Notes: generated by a model from the letters alone, not told the origin. DNA of 64,000 bases from Larkinella rosea (GCF_003858635.1 NZ_RQJO01000010.1:62001-126000), one strand, 5' to 3'; counted from the stretch's first letter, positions 51,879 through 63,900 are shown. Numbers and translations are program-made.

Positions 51879-54800
51879 TCACCAGATGGCTTCCCAGAAT
51901 GACGTCTGCAACTGGTACTCTTCCCGCACATCGGCCAGAATCGCACGCCGTTTGTCGGGCGAAATGTGTTGATTCAGCCACGGCAGGATAAAATCCGGTC
52001 CCGGCCAAACCGACACCCGGCTGTTCTGAACGGTGTAATACGTCGAGCCGTCCTGCAAAAACCGGTATTGATTGATCGCACCCGCCCATTCCAGCAACCG
52101 CTGCCCGCTGCTGCTCCACCAGACGGATTGTCCTTCGGATTGCAGGGTGGTGATGAGCGAACCATCCGGCGAAAAGTCTCCTTTTTCGACCACCTTGTTG
52201 TGGTTCAGCAAATTGAGCGCCCCGGTTTTTCGAGTCCAGATAAAAGCCTGGCTTTCACCCGCCTGCAAAATCAAAATCTGCTCACCGGCAGGCGAAATCC
52301 GAAAAGAGGAAATCCGGTATCCGTCGGACAACCGACCGGTTTTTAACGGATAGCTTGCCACCGGTTTTCCTTCCAGGTTCCAGAACGATAACACGTCGGT
52401 GACACCTGCAGTCAGCGCAATGATCGATTCACCGTCCGGACTGAGGGTTGCCGACGCCTGACCATCCGGAAGTTCGATCGCCTTGCGGTTTTTCCGGCTC
52501 CAGAAATACAACGTTCCCTCCTTCGATCGCAGCAGCACCTCCTGCCCCCGGTTCGACATAAAAACCCGGTTTTCATTTAGATTCAGGGGTAAACTGTCGA
52601 TGGGTTGCCCGTCTGAATCCCAGAAATACCCCTTCCCGGTTTTGGTGCGAACCAGAATAATCTGGTGATCTTCGGAGTAGTCCAGTATTTCGCCCGGCAT
52701 TTCGGTCAGGCGTCGCTCCGACCGGTTCCAGCGGAATGTGGTGTTATTGGTATCGACCATGAACACGTTTCGGCCATCGCCGGTAACCAGAATTTGTTCC
52801 ATGATCTGCCTGGTTTCCAGCGAATCGAGCGGTTTTCCCGCCCGATCCCAGAAATAAAGCCAACTGGCATCGGTCAGCGTCGAAATAAACTGACCATTCA
52901 ACGAAACATCAAAATCCCGGACACCTTCCGGGTGCGGCAATTCCACCAGCCGTTCGTCCAGCAAATTCCAGAGATACCCTTTTCCGTCTTCGGTTTGGGT
53001 CAAAATCGTTTTTCCATCGGGCGAAAAAACCGCCGTCGAAACCGCAGCTTTGTGGGACAATTTCCCTTTGAATTGCTTGTCCGCATCCCAAAGCTCGACA
53101 TCCGTATCGACAACAATCAGGGTTGTTTGCCCGTCGGGAGCCAGTTCGACGGATCGGATTTGGCGTTCATACGCCAGGTGATCGACTACCCGGCCATTTT
53201 CGTCCCACCAATACACAACTTTCCCATCGGAAGCCACCATTCGCTTGCCGTCGGCGGAAAGTTTCACTTCTGTAATCAGTGAACTCTTGTCTGTCATTTG
53301 CAATGGCGTAACCAGACGGCGGATTCGATCCCACCGAAAAACCTGGCCCCTGAGGGTGCTCACGATCAGCACATTTCCATCGCCACTCATGACAGCCGAC
53401 AAAACCGCATCGATAAACACCTGTGAATCAATCAGTTTATTCCCGCTTCGGTCCCAGAGCTGGAGTTTTTTGTTCAGGCTACCGTCCTCATTCGAAAGTT
53501 TTGGAACGGTGAGCAGCATTTTATCATCGGGCGAAAAATCGGCCAGCTCGACCGGCGAAAGGGCATCCAGCGTTCCGACTTTGCTCCCGTTTGTGTTCCA
53601 AACGGTTACCAGACCCTCCGCGTTGGTGGTTAAAACGTTCCGGCCGTCCCGCGAAATCGTTGCGGTACTGATGGTGCTGTCGGTGCCGATCCGCTGCACC
53701 TGATGGGTTTCAAGGTCCCCGAAAAACAGCTTGCCCGGTTCCACCAGCGCGACCACGCGCCGGCCATCATCCGACAATTCAACCGACAAATACCGCCCGG
53801 GAATAAACAGCCCTTCCCCGTTTTGCTGGCCGGTTGGGTCCCAGCGGTAAACCCGGTTATCCTCCGCAACCAGCAATAACCGCTTTCCGTCGCTCGAAAA
53901 ATCAACACCCCGAATGGCGGTGCCATCCAGTTCGATTTTGGAGGAATACAGCCGGTGGTTATAAAAATGGTTATAGAGTGCCTTCCGGTTCAGCTCGTTC
54001 GGATCCTTTTCGTACGCTTCGGCAACCGTTACCAGTGCCTGAACGGGGTCCATCCGGTCCGACTGGAGCACGATGCGGGTTCGGTTGGTCTTGTTCCACT
54101 GATTGATTGCAAACCAGACCGAAACCAGGGCCACCAGCAGGAAAACCGATACAATCGCAATGCTGCGTTTCAGCCGGGCATTTTTCTGCCGCTGTTCTTC
54201 CAGTTCCCGGCGTTGTTCGCGCTGGTGAAACTCGCGGCTCGTTTTGATGTATTGCCATTTGGCGTCGCTTTCCGACTTGCCCAAACTACGTTCCAGTTCG
54301 TTGTGAACGGATTTTTCGTACAACTGAATTTCGGACAACCGCCGGGGCGAAAGCAGCAAATCGTCCGCTTCTTTTTTCTCGATGTATTCCCGGTACGCTT
54401 CCTTCAGCCGACGGATGATGTCGTTGATCTGCCGCTGCTCTGCCGACCGCCCTTTGTCGATTACTTTGGCCAGACTGTCGTGCGCCAGTTCGTAGGTTTC
54501 CTCATCCCGGCGAATCAGGCGGGTCCGTTCCAGTTCGGTCAAAATCCGCATGAGCAGGGAAATGGGCAGCCGGGCGGTTTCTTCAAGCGACGCCAGCCGA
54601 TGTTCCCGGCGGGTGCCTTCAAACGTCACAAACGATTCCAGTACCTGACTGACGGCGGGTTGTTCGTCGGGCGGAAGCTGGTCGGTAATCGACTTTTTCT
54701 GTTCCGCCAGAAAGACCTCAAGCACGTCGTCGATCCGGCCCACTTCTTCCACCAGAGCCGGGGTGATCCAGACCGGAGGTTCGGGCTCTTTTTCGTTTTC

Positions 54801-55535
54801 CTGCCGCCAGAGCCGATCCAGATAAACCTGTAAATAAGGAAGTTGAAATGTATTGGCCGCGCTGCGGTTGTTTTCCAGAATCAGATCCACCGTTTTCGGT
54901 TCATCAACCAGCCGAATTTCTTCAATCTGGCTGAAGGTACCAACGATCACCTCCTGCAGATTGCGCTCGCTCATCGGCTCGACCCGCATCCGGAAATCGA
55001 ACAGGCCGGGCAGTTGATCCTCATAGGCGTAGAGGTACGCCAGAAAATCTTCCCGAATCACCAACACAATTTTACAGGCAATTGACGAATGTTCGATTTC
55101 TTTCAAAAAACCGGCAAACCACGTTTGCTCCTCCGCCGAACCGCTGATGAATAACTCCTCCAGTTGATCGAATATCAGGTAAATCGGGCGCAGTGCGTAC
55201 CGAATGCATTCCGCAATGAGCCCCGTCGGTTCGGTAGCTGCGGTTTCTTCCAGAATACCGGTCAAAATCGACACCAGTGTTTGCCGTAAATCGCCCCGGC
55301 GACGAACCTGGACCGAAAAATAATCGGAAGCGGGAATCGCTTTGGCCAAACCGCACTGAACCAGGCTGGTTTTTCCGGTTCCCGACGGCCCGTAGACCAA
55401 CACCAGCCGCGACCGAAACAGGAGTTCGACCAGACGCTTTTGCTCCGCGTTCCGCCCGAAAAACCGGTTTTTATCGGCGGACGTGTAGGCGTCAAGAAAT
55501 TTAAAGGGACTACTTACGGCGAGTGGAGCGGGCAT
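51879..55535 (-). CDS. nSTAND ATPase with membrane helix and WD40 propellers
   Basis: The 1218-residue protein has an N-terminal STAND-class NTPase: Walker A GPSGTGKT at residues 49-56, Walker B YLIFDQLEEL near 119-129, and VIREDFLAYLYAYEDQLPGLF as the downstream sensor region, followed by a helical segment. A charged coiled-coil leads into one membrane helix at about 457-477 (SIAIVSVFLLVALVSVWF, basic KNARLKR before it). The C-terminal 650 residues are WD40 repeats, with many DGK/DGR turns. Positive-inside bias puts the NTPase in the cytoplasm and the propellers outside. It begins 3 bases after the CHAT gene. Confidence 0.88.
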   Translation of the reverse strand: MPAPLAVSSPFKFLDAYTSADKNRFFGRNAEQKRLVELLFRSRLVLVYGPSGTGKTSLVQCGLAKAIPASDYFSVQVRRRGDLRQTLVSILTGILEETAATEPTGLIAECIRYALRPIYLIFDQLEELFISGSAEEQTWFAGFLKEIEHSSIACKIVLVIREDFLAYLYAYEDQLPGLFDFRMRVEPMSERNLQEVIVGTFSQIEEIRLVDEPKTVDLILENNRSAANTFQLPYLQVYLDRLWRQENEKEPEPPVWITPALVEEVGRIDDVLEVFLAEQKKSITDQLPPDEQPAVSQVLESFVTFEGTRREHRLASLEETARLPISLLMRILTELERTRLIRRDEETYELAHDSLAKVIDKGRSAEQRQINDIIRRLKEAYREYIEKKEADDLLLSPRRLSEIQLYEKSVHNELERSLGKSESDAKWQYIKTSREFHQREQRRELEEQRQKNARLKRSIAIVSVFLLVALVSVWFAINQWNKTNRTRIVLQSDRMDPVQALVTVAEAYEKDPNELNRKALYNHFYNHRLYSSKIELDGTAIRGVDFSSDGKRLLLVAEDNRVYRWDPTGQQNGEGLFIPGRYLSVELSDDGRRVVALVEPGKLFFGDLETHQVQRIGTDSTISTATISRDGRNVLTTNAEGLVTVWNTNGSKVGTLDALSPVELADFSPDDKMLLTVPKLSNEDGSLNKKLQLWDRSGNKLIDSQVFIDAVLSAVMSGDGNVLIVSTLRGQVFRWDRIRRLVTPLQMTDKSSLITEVKLSADGKRMVASDGKVVYWWDENGRVVDHLAYERQIRSVELAPDGQTTLIVVDTDVELWDADKQFKGKLSHKAAVSTAVFSPDGKTILTQTEDGKGYLWNLLDERLVELPHPEGVRDFDVSLNGQFISTLTDASWLYFWDRAGKPLDSLETRQIMEQILVTGDGRNVFMVDTNNTTFRWNRSERRLTEMPGEILDYSEDHQIILVRTKTGKGYFWDSDGQPIDSLPLNLNENRVFMSNRGQEVLLRSKEGTLYFWSRKNRKAIELPDGQASATLSPDGESIIALTAGVTDVLSFWNLEGKPVASYPLKTGRLSDGYRISSFRISPAGEQILILQAGESQAFIWTRKTGALNLLNHNKVVEKGDFSPDGSLITTLQSEGQSVWWSSSGQRLLEWAGAINQYRFLQDGSTYYTVQNSRVSVWPGPDFILPWLNQHISPDKRRAILADVREEYQLQTSFWEAIW

Positions 55536-55538
55536 GAG

Positions 55539-57401
55539 TTAGTCGGACAAAGAAAGCAGGTCAATGTTCGTGTCAGTTGCTTCGGTAATCGGCTCGTTGG
55601 GGGTACCTGCCAGCGGATCGGGCAACGCCAGCAGCGTCATCACAGTACTGAACTGTTCACGCAAGGTTGTAAAATCCTGTTTTTGCAGCAATTCGGTTTC
55701 ATTGGGTTTAAACAAAACGCTCAGCAACGGATCTTCGGGCCGGGCAATGTGCTTGAATCGCAACGCGCCCTCGCCCGACGAATGAAAACTGTACGGATCG
55801 AATACGTTGCTTTTGATGTAGACGTTCTGGTCGATCAGGAGGGGCGAAAGGTTCAGAAAATCAGCGGTTTCGGGCACACCCGTAGCGGTTTCCCGCTGAA
55901 CTTTCACCAGCAAAACCGATTGCGACGCCCAGGGATTCGACAGGTTGATTTCCTGAAACGACTTGTCTTCGTACGGATTCTGGGTGGTTCGCAAAACCGC
56001 CTTTTCGTGTTTGTATTCCTCCGGCCGGTAAAAAAACCGCACTACCCGAATATTTTTGTACGATTCCAGCTGGTAATTGGCCCAGAAACCCATCCGTTTG
56101 CACAGTTCCACCAACTGATCTTCGCCTACCTGGCAGAGCGATGGAATATTGGCCACTCCGACGGAGCTGTTGAGTCGCCGACGCAAATCATCGAAAAACA
56201 GAAAACACTCGTAAAAAGCGTCCTTTTCGTTAAACTGCCGGGCCAGTTCGTGCATTTCGGGCATAAAAAGCGCTTCCTGGCTGTTGCTCAGAAACGCACT
56301 CAGGCTTCTCAGCGCCTGTTCCACCTCGCCGGGGTTCAGATTCGACCAGCCTTCGGTCAGGAGCCGCTGCAACAAGGCCCGGGTGTCGGCCGTCAGGGGC
56401 GGTTCCACCCCATCTTTCCGGTAATGAATCAGCCGATCGATCACCTGCGCCAGCAGGGTGATAACGAGCAGATCAACCGCCGACTCAAACAAAGCGGTGT
56501 AATTGAGCAGGCGTTCCCGGTCGCTTCTGACCGGCATTTTCTTGCCTTCGGGCGTAAACGGGGGCGTAAATAACCGCCGGACGGGTTCGGCAATCGGATA
56601 CGGCAGGCGGCTCAGAATGGCGTCGTTGACCCAGAGAATCTGCGATTCGGGCGATTGCTTGCCGACCTGCATGAACTTCTCCCGCAAGCTGGGTTCGTAT
56701 TTATTGAGCGCGTTGAACAGAGCGTTTCGGAGGGCGCTGTTGGGTTTGTATTCAACGGCGGTTTGCTCGGCGGCCGTCGGTAGTTCCCACCGGGCGGCTT
56801 CGTCGGACGGGCGGTGGAAATACCATAAATTCCGGCTGACCTCCGCTTCCTCCATATCGACCATCGCGCGGTTCATGACCTGAATGGTGGTGGGTTCGCT
56901 CACCTGGAGTTTCAACTGAGCCTGCTCGAGCGATTCTCCAATCGAATACTGATTGGCCAGGGCGCGGTAAAAGGTAAGGGCAAAATTAGACGCAGCTTTG
57001 TCTTCAATCGGTGTGCTGGTGGCAATAATGGCCGCTTTTACGTTCTGGTCCGCCAGAAGTTTGATGTGTTGCAAGGTAGAGCAGCCGTTCAGGAAAACCA
57101 GCTTCAGGTTCGGACAGCGACCGAGCAACTGGGCAATCCCCGCTCCCCGCGCCACCATATCCTCGAGTTGCAAAACCGTGCTGCCGGCGTGGCCGCTGAA
57201 GTGAAACAAACTCAGGGTATTCTGGTAGGCCGCCAGTTTGTCGGCTACCGAACTGGTGGTTGCAAACGACTCCCGCACTTTCTGGAAGTGGCCTTTGCTG
57301 CTCCGCAAATCCAGCAGCCGGTCGATGCCCTCATCTTCATCCCGGAGGGACAACAGCGGATGATCGCGGTCGTTGGCAAAACAAAAAAGGAGGGTGTCCA
57401 T
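55539..57401 (-). CDS. CHAT-domain caspase-like protease with unknown C-terminal region
   Basis: From the ATG at 57401 the protein has 620 residues; an earlier in-frame ATG at 57443 adds 14 residues before the MDTLLFCFANDRDHPLLSL start typical of CHAT proteins. The catalytic pair is His71 in FHFSGHAG and Cys107 in VFLNGCST. The CHAT domain ends near residue 200. The remaining 400 residues (for example ERLLNYTALFESAVDLLVI and FFYRPEEYKHEKAVL) match no domain I can name. No signal peptide is present, so it is cytoplasmic. It heads the operon and is followed after 3 bases by the nSTAND-WD40 gene. Confidence 0.85.
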   Translation of the reverse strand: MDTLLFCFANDRDHPLLSLRDEDEGIDRLLDLRSSKGHFQKVRESFATTSSVADKLAAYQNTLSLFHFSGHAGSTVLQLEDMVARGAGIAQLLGRCPNLKLVFLNGCSTLQHIKLLADQNVKAAIIATSTPIEDKAASNFALTFYRALANQYSIGESLEQAQLKLQVSEPTTIQVMNRAMVDMEEAEVSRNLWYFHRPSDEAARWELPTAAEQTAVEYKPNSALRNALFNALNKYEPSLREKFMQVGKQSPESQILWVNDAILSRLPYPIAEPVRRLFTPPFTPEGKKMPVRSDRERLLNYTALFESAVDLLVITLLAQVIDRLIHYRKDGVEPPLTADTRALLQRLLTEGWSNLNPGEVEQALRSLSAFLSNSQEALFMPEMHELARQFNEKDAFYECFLFFDDLRRRLNSSVGVANIPSLCQVGEDQLVELCKRMGFWANYQLESYKNIRVVRFFYRPEEYKHEKAVLRTTQNPYEDKSFQEINLSNPWASQSVLLVKVQRETATGVPETADFLNLSPLLIDQNVYIKSNVFDPYSFHSSGEGALRFKHIARPEDPLLSVLFKPNETELLQKQDFTTLREQFSTVMTLLALPDPLAGTPNEPITEATDTNIDLLSLSD

Positions 57402-57909
57402 CTCGGTGGTTACAGGTCCGCAAAAAACCAGATTTCGACGCAAATCGCCCGGATACGGCTCCGATCGTCGAAAACTGGTTTCGAAACCGCTTCTAAAAAT
57501 TGGAAGGTAAGTAATTAGAATCTAGATTCAAAATAACCCAAAAAACCGGTTAGGACGACAAATTTCAACCGTCTGATAATTTAGTCTCACAAATAAACTT
57601 ATATACCTTCATTTGATTGTTTTTCTGCGTTAATTAGTAAATTTATTTTTCGGAATTAATGCGATTCTTTGAATGGAAACCCACTATATAACAGGACTTT
57701 TTGAATGAAAGCGTGTCTCCTCTTTTTGTCTGGTAAAGTTTGGAATAACTATTGATACAATTTTATGGAATGAGTTATAAGCTATTATTATTGTCTGGTT
57801 ATTATTCAGTTAATTATTCTGATCGAAAAGCGCCCCCGCTCGTTGGGACGCCCCGATAAAACCAAATTTTGAAGAATAAATCGTTTAAGCGCACTCAAAA
57901 CCACACAGT
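57402..57909. other. Divergent AT-rich regulatory region, no gene seen
   Basis: The 508-base spacer separates the CHAT operon (minus) from the GH78 gene (plus) and is AT-rich, with no credible coding frame. Weak promoter-like words include TTATTTTGAA on the minus strand near 57531 and TATTATTG on the plus strand near 57785. None is a full TAnnTTTG match with a proper -33. It probably contains the promoters of both divergent units. Confidence 0.5.
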
Positions 57910-60900
57910 ATGAATTGGATTCTTTACGTATTAGTGTTTTGCCTTTCACTACCAACTCTTGCTCAGCGGACGATAACGATTTCGGATTTACACACCGAAA
58001 ATCTGACCAATCCGGAAGGCATTACGAAATCTTCTCCCCGGTTTAGCTGGATTCTGACCAGCAATCAACGCAATCTCAAACAGGAAAAATACCAGATTCT
58101 GGTGGCTTCCTCGCTGGATAAACTCAACCAGAACGAGGGTGATTTGTGGAATTCCGGGCTCGTCAGCAGCGACCGCTCCCAGTGGGTTGCCTACGCAGGG
58201 CAGTCGCTCACGAGTCGTCAGAATTGCTTCTGGAAAGTAAAAATCCGGAGTCAGGACGGCGTCGAATCCGGTTGGAGCCAACCAGCCCGCTGGAGCATGG
58301 GGCTGTTGCAATCGTCCGACTGGTCGGCGCAGTGGATTGGTCTGGATCAGGCGTTTGAGTGGGATGCGCCCAAAGCGGTCAATACGCGGCTCTCGGCCCG
58401 GTATTTTCGAAAACAGGCCACATTTGCTAAAGCCATCAAACAGGCAACGGCTTACATCAGCGGTTTGGGCCTGTACGAACTTTCGCTGAACGGCCAGAAA
58501 GTGGGCGATGCCGTGCTTGCACCGGGGCCGACAGAATACGACAAACGGGTTTTATACAATACATACGACGTAACGAGTTACCTGCAAACCGGGGAAAATG
58601 CGGTTGGTGTAACGCTCGGCAACGGTCGCTATTTCGGTATGCGCGTTGGTTTGCCCAAAACACCGGCCACAACTCACTACGGTTATCCAAAGCTGCGGCT
58701 GCAAATAGAAATAACCTACGCGGACGGAACGACTGAAAAAGTAGTCAGTGATGCGAGCTGGAAGGTAACCGCCGATGGTCCCATTCGGGCCAACAACGAA
58801 TTTGACGGCGAAGAATACGACGCCACCCGCGAATTAACCAACTGGGACAAAACCGGTTACGACGCGTCCAGCTGGTTATCCGCTCCCATCGTGAGCGCCC
58901 CGGCCAGCCGGGTCGAATCGCAGACCAATCCACCGATAAGGGTGACGCAAAACCTGACACCGGTTTCGGTCCGGCAACTGGAACCCGGAAAATTCATCTT
59001 CGACATGGGCCAGAATATCGTTGGCTGGGCCCGACTGAAGGTACAGGGGACCCGTGGTACGCAGGTGACGATGCGGTTTGCCGAAGTGCTGCAAAGCGAC
59101 GGAAATCTGATGACCGAAAACCTGCGTTCGGCCGAACAGAAGGACATCTACACGCTGAAAGGTGGCGGGGAGGAAATTTGGGAACCGCGTTTTACGTACC
59201 ACGGTTTTCGCTACATCGAAATGACCGGTTTTCCCGGCACTCCAACGACGCAAACGCTGGAAGGCCGGATTGTGCACGACGACCTGCCGCAGACGGGGTC
59301 AATGACGACGTCGAATGACATGCTGAACCGGATTTACAACAATGCGTTCTGGTCGGTTCGCGGAAATTACCGGGGTATGCCGACCGACTGCCCGCAGCGC
59401 GACGAACGCCAGGGCTGGCTGGGCGACCGGGCGACGGTTTCGACGGGCGAAAGCTTTATGTATGGCAATCAGGGTTTGTACGCCAAGTGGCTCGATGACA
59501 TCGAGAGTGCGCAGAAATCGGACGGTGGTATCCCGGACGTAGTCCCGACGTACTGGAAATATGCCACGCCCAGCGTCACCTGGCCTTCGGCCTATGTCTT
59601 GATAGCGAATATGTTATACGAGCAATTCGGCGACGACGAGCCGATTCGGAAACATTATTCGTCGATGAAAAAGTGGGTGACGTATCTGGAGAAATACAGC
59701 GAAAATTACATTCAGCAAGCCGACGAATATGCAGACTGGTCGCTGCCACCGGAATCCATGTCACTGACCAAATCGGAAGATCCAACCCGGAAAACCGATG
59801 GCCGGTTGCTGAATACCGCCTATTATTATTACATGCTGAAGCTGATGGAGCGGTTTGCGGTTTTGACCGGAAACGAAGGCGATCGTGCCGGTTTCAGCAG
59901 CCGGGCCGCGCTCGTTCGGACGGCCTTCAACCAGACTTTTTTCAATCCGATTACCAATCAATACGATAATAACACCGCCACGGCCAGTCTCGTCGCATTA
60001 GGGTGCGGATTAGTCCCCGACGGTCAGCAACAGGCGGTTTTCAATCAGTTGACGGCGGTCATTGAGGGCAAGTTCAACGGCCATCTCAGTACGGGTGTTG
60101 TCGGTACCCAATGGCTGATGCGGACGTTGACCGCGAACGGGCGGGCGGATCTGGCGATGCGGCTGGCGACCAACACCGGCTATCCGAGTTGGGGGTACAT
60201 GGTCCAGAATGGGGCTACCACCACCTGGGAATTATGGAATGGCAACAAGGCTCCGGCCTTTATGAACTCCTTCAACCACGTGATGCTGCTGGGCGATATG
60301 CCCATCTGGTTCTACGAAAACCTGGCGGGGATCAAGTCGGGAGAAGCCGGTTTTAAATCCATCGTCATGCGCCCCGTTCCCTCCGGAAACCTGAGCCGGG
60401 TCAATTCAACGTTTGCATCTGCTTACGGAACCGTCGCCAGCGAATGGACCACTTCCGGCGAGCAGTTCCGCTGGAAAATTACGGTGCCCGGTAACACGAC
60501 GGCTCTGGTTTCGGTGCCTGCCGAGAGCCTGTCCTGGGTTCAGGAAGGCAACCAGCCCGCCGAGAATGCAACGGGCGTTACGTTTCTCCGGATGGAAGAC
60601 AAACGGGCCGTTTTCCAGGTTGGCTCCGGTTCGTACGACTTCCTTTCGGCTCCGTCAGATTCTGAAAACCGCCCTCCAATTGCCCCTACCTTGAGCCCCC
60701 CGGCCGGGCTGGTGAATAAAGCTTATTCGTATACCGTACCGGCATTTACCGATCCCGAAGGCGGTACCGTAACGCACGCCATCAGTGGCACCGTTGCCGG
60801 TCTCACGTTCAATCTCGGCACCCGGATATTGAGTGGAACACCTACGCAAACGGGAAATTTCCCGCTGGTCGTACAGGCGACGGATACCGAGGGGGCTTCG

Positions 60901-63900
60901 ACCACGGCGGTGATGTCGGTTTTGATCAATGCCAATTTAAACGTCTACGACGGGTATCTGGATAAAGTTCGGTGCGACAGCATTACCGGCTGGGCCTGGA
61001 ACCGCGATAAACCCAATACACCCATCACCATCGAGTTTCTGGATGGTGCTACGATGGAAACCGCTACCGTGGTCGGGTCGACGGTCGCCAATATTTACCG
61101 GCTGGACTTAAAAACCGCCGGAAAAGGAAACGGTGCCCATGGCTACCGGTTTAAAGTTCCGGAAAGTTTGAAGGACAACCGCACCCACACCATCTGGGGA
61201 CGGGCCGAGGGCGTATACGGGTTGAAATGGAATCCCAAGACGTTGACGTGCGAAGGAACCGGAACACCCCCGCCGAATCAGCCGCCCGTGGCCCCTGCGA
61301 TTGCGTCTCTTACCGCCACGACCGGGCAACTGTTTACGACCACACTGGCACCCTTCACCGATGCCGACGCAAACCCACTGACCTACAGCCTGACCGGTTC
61401 AGTTGCCGGTTTGAGTTTCAATCCGGATACCCGGATTTTGAGTGGCACACCAACCACCACCGGCACGTTTAGCTTAACCTATTCGGCGAATGACGGCACG
61501 GTTTCGGTTCCGCTGGTGCTCAATATTTCCGTCAGCAACGCTCCGGTGGTCAATACGCCACCGGTAGCTCCTGCAGTGGCTTCGCTGACCCTGACGACCG
61601 GGGATTCCTTTTCGGCTACGTTACCGATTTTTACCGATAACGAAAACGATCCGCTGACGTACACGTTAACGGGTTCGGTGCCGGGACTGGATTTCAGCCC
61701 AGCAACGCGGATTTTAAGCGGAGTCCCCACCACGACCGGCGCGTACAGTTTAACCTATTCCGCCAGCGATGGCACTGCCTCCGTTCCCACAACGCTCACG
61801 ATCGTGGTCGTCAGCCCGCCGGTGGTCAATCAGCCGCCGGTAGCCCCAGCGCCGGTTTCGCTTTCGGCCACGGTGGGTGTCGCTTACACCACAACCCTGG
61901 CACCATTTACCGATCCGGAAAACGGCCCGCTCACCTACGGTTTGGCCGGTAGTGTACCGGGACTGAGCTTCGATCCGAACACCCGGGCATTGAGCGGAAC
62001 GCCCACAACGACCGGTACGTTCAGCCTGACGTATACCGCTGATGATAATCAGAATCTGGAGACAACGGTTGCAGTAACGCTTACGGTTTCGAGTACGGTT
62101 ACGACACCCCCCTTAAGCCTGGCGGGCTATGATGGGTATTTATCAACCGTCAACTGCGACATATTTTCAGGCTGGGTTTGGCACCGGGACAAACCCAATC
62201 TTGCGCTCACGGTCGAATTTCTGGACGGATCGAACATCGAAACGGCGCAACTCATCGATGTGACGCAGGCCGATATGTTTCGGCAGGATCTGAAAACCGC
62301 CGGAAAAGGCAATGGCTATCACGGTTACGTCTTCTCCGTTCCTGCGCAACTAAAAGACAATCAGACCCATACCATCTGGGCGCGTGTGGCTGGTTCGGCC
62401 TACGTTTTGCGACTGGCTCCGAAACCAATAAGCTGTACCGGTCCTGTGACGCCCACAAATCGTCCGCCCGTGGAGCCTTCCGTTGGCACTCTGACAGCTA
62501 CGGTCGGGCAGCCATTTTCAACGACCCTGGCGCCTTTCACCGACCCCGACAACGATGCGTTGACCTACAGCCTGACCGGTACGGTTTCGGGTTTATCGTT
62601 CAACGCAGCTACGCGGATTTTGAGTGGAACGCCCACCCAGGCCGGTTCATTCAGCCTGACCTATTCCGCAAATGATGGAAAAGTTACGGTTTCCACGACG
62701 GTTCGGCTATCGGTGACGGCTCCCGCTCCTACCAACCAGCCGCCCGTTGCGCCTGCCATTGCTTCCCTGAGTGCAACAGTGGGACAATCTTTTTCGGCAA
62801 CCCTGGCGGTTTTTACGGACGCCGATAACGATCCATTGACCTATAGCATGGCGGGAACCATTCCGGGATTAACATTCAACACCGCCAGCCGGGTACTGGC
62901 AGGAACGCCCACCCAGGCCGGTTCGTTCAGCGTAACGTATTCTGCGAACGATGGGAAAACCACCGTTCCGACCACCGTTCGCATGTTGGTATCCACACCT
63001 GCTCCTACCAACCAGCCACCGGTAGCGCCATCGGTTGCGTCCCTGAGTGCAACCGTAGGGCAAGCTTTTACCACGACCCTGGCGGTTTTTACGGACGCCG
63101 ATAACGATCCATTGACCTATAGCATGGCGGGAACCATTCCGGGATTAACATTCAACACCGCCAGCCGGGTATTGGCAGGAACGCCCACCCAGGCCGGTTC
63201 ATTCAGCGTGACTTATTCGGCGAATGACGGCAAAGGAGCCGTTTCAACCACCGTTCGGATCACCATTGTCAGTCCGGCGCCGGTAAACCGTTCGCCCGTT
63301 GCACCCTCCATCGCCACGCTGAACGCAACCGTAGGTCAGGCCTTTACCACAACCTTAGCGGTTTTTACCGATGCCGATAACGATCCGCTGACGTATAGTT
63401 TAACGGGAACAATCCCCGGGTTATCGTTTAATACCGCCAGCCGGGTATTGAATGGCACGCCTACGCAGGCCGGTTCCTTCAGTGTAACCTATTCGGCGAA
63501 TGACGGTAAAGGAGCCGTTTCGACCGTTGTTCGCATGACGGTTGCCAGTGCGCCACCCGCCAATAAAGCACCGGTGGCCCCATCCATTGCGTCGCTGACG
63601 GCTACGGTTGGGAAAGCATTTACAACCACCCTGACGGCTTTCAACGATCCCGAAAATGGTGCGTTGACGCATACGGTTACCGGACTTCCAGCCTGGCTAA
63701 GTTTTACCGCCGGCACCAGGGTGTTGAGCGGCACACCCAGTTCGACGGGGACTCACACGCTGACGTATTCAGCAACGGATAATAAGAATGCGAAAACGGA
63801 TTTGACATTGACGTTGACGGTCAACCCGGTTCCGATCACCGGGAGTTTTGAAGGGTATCTGGATGTGGTCAATTGCTCCAGTTTTTCCGGCTGGGTCTGG

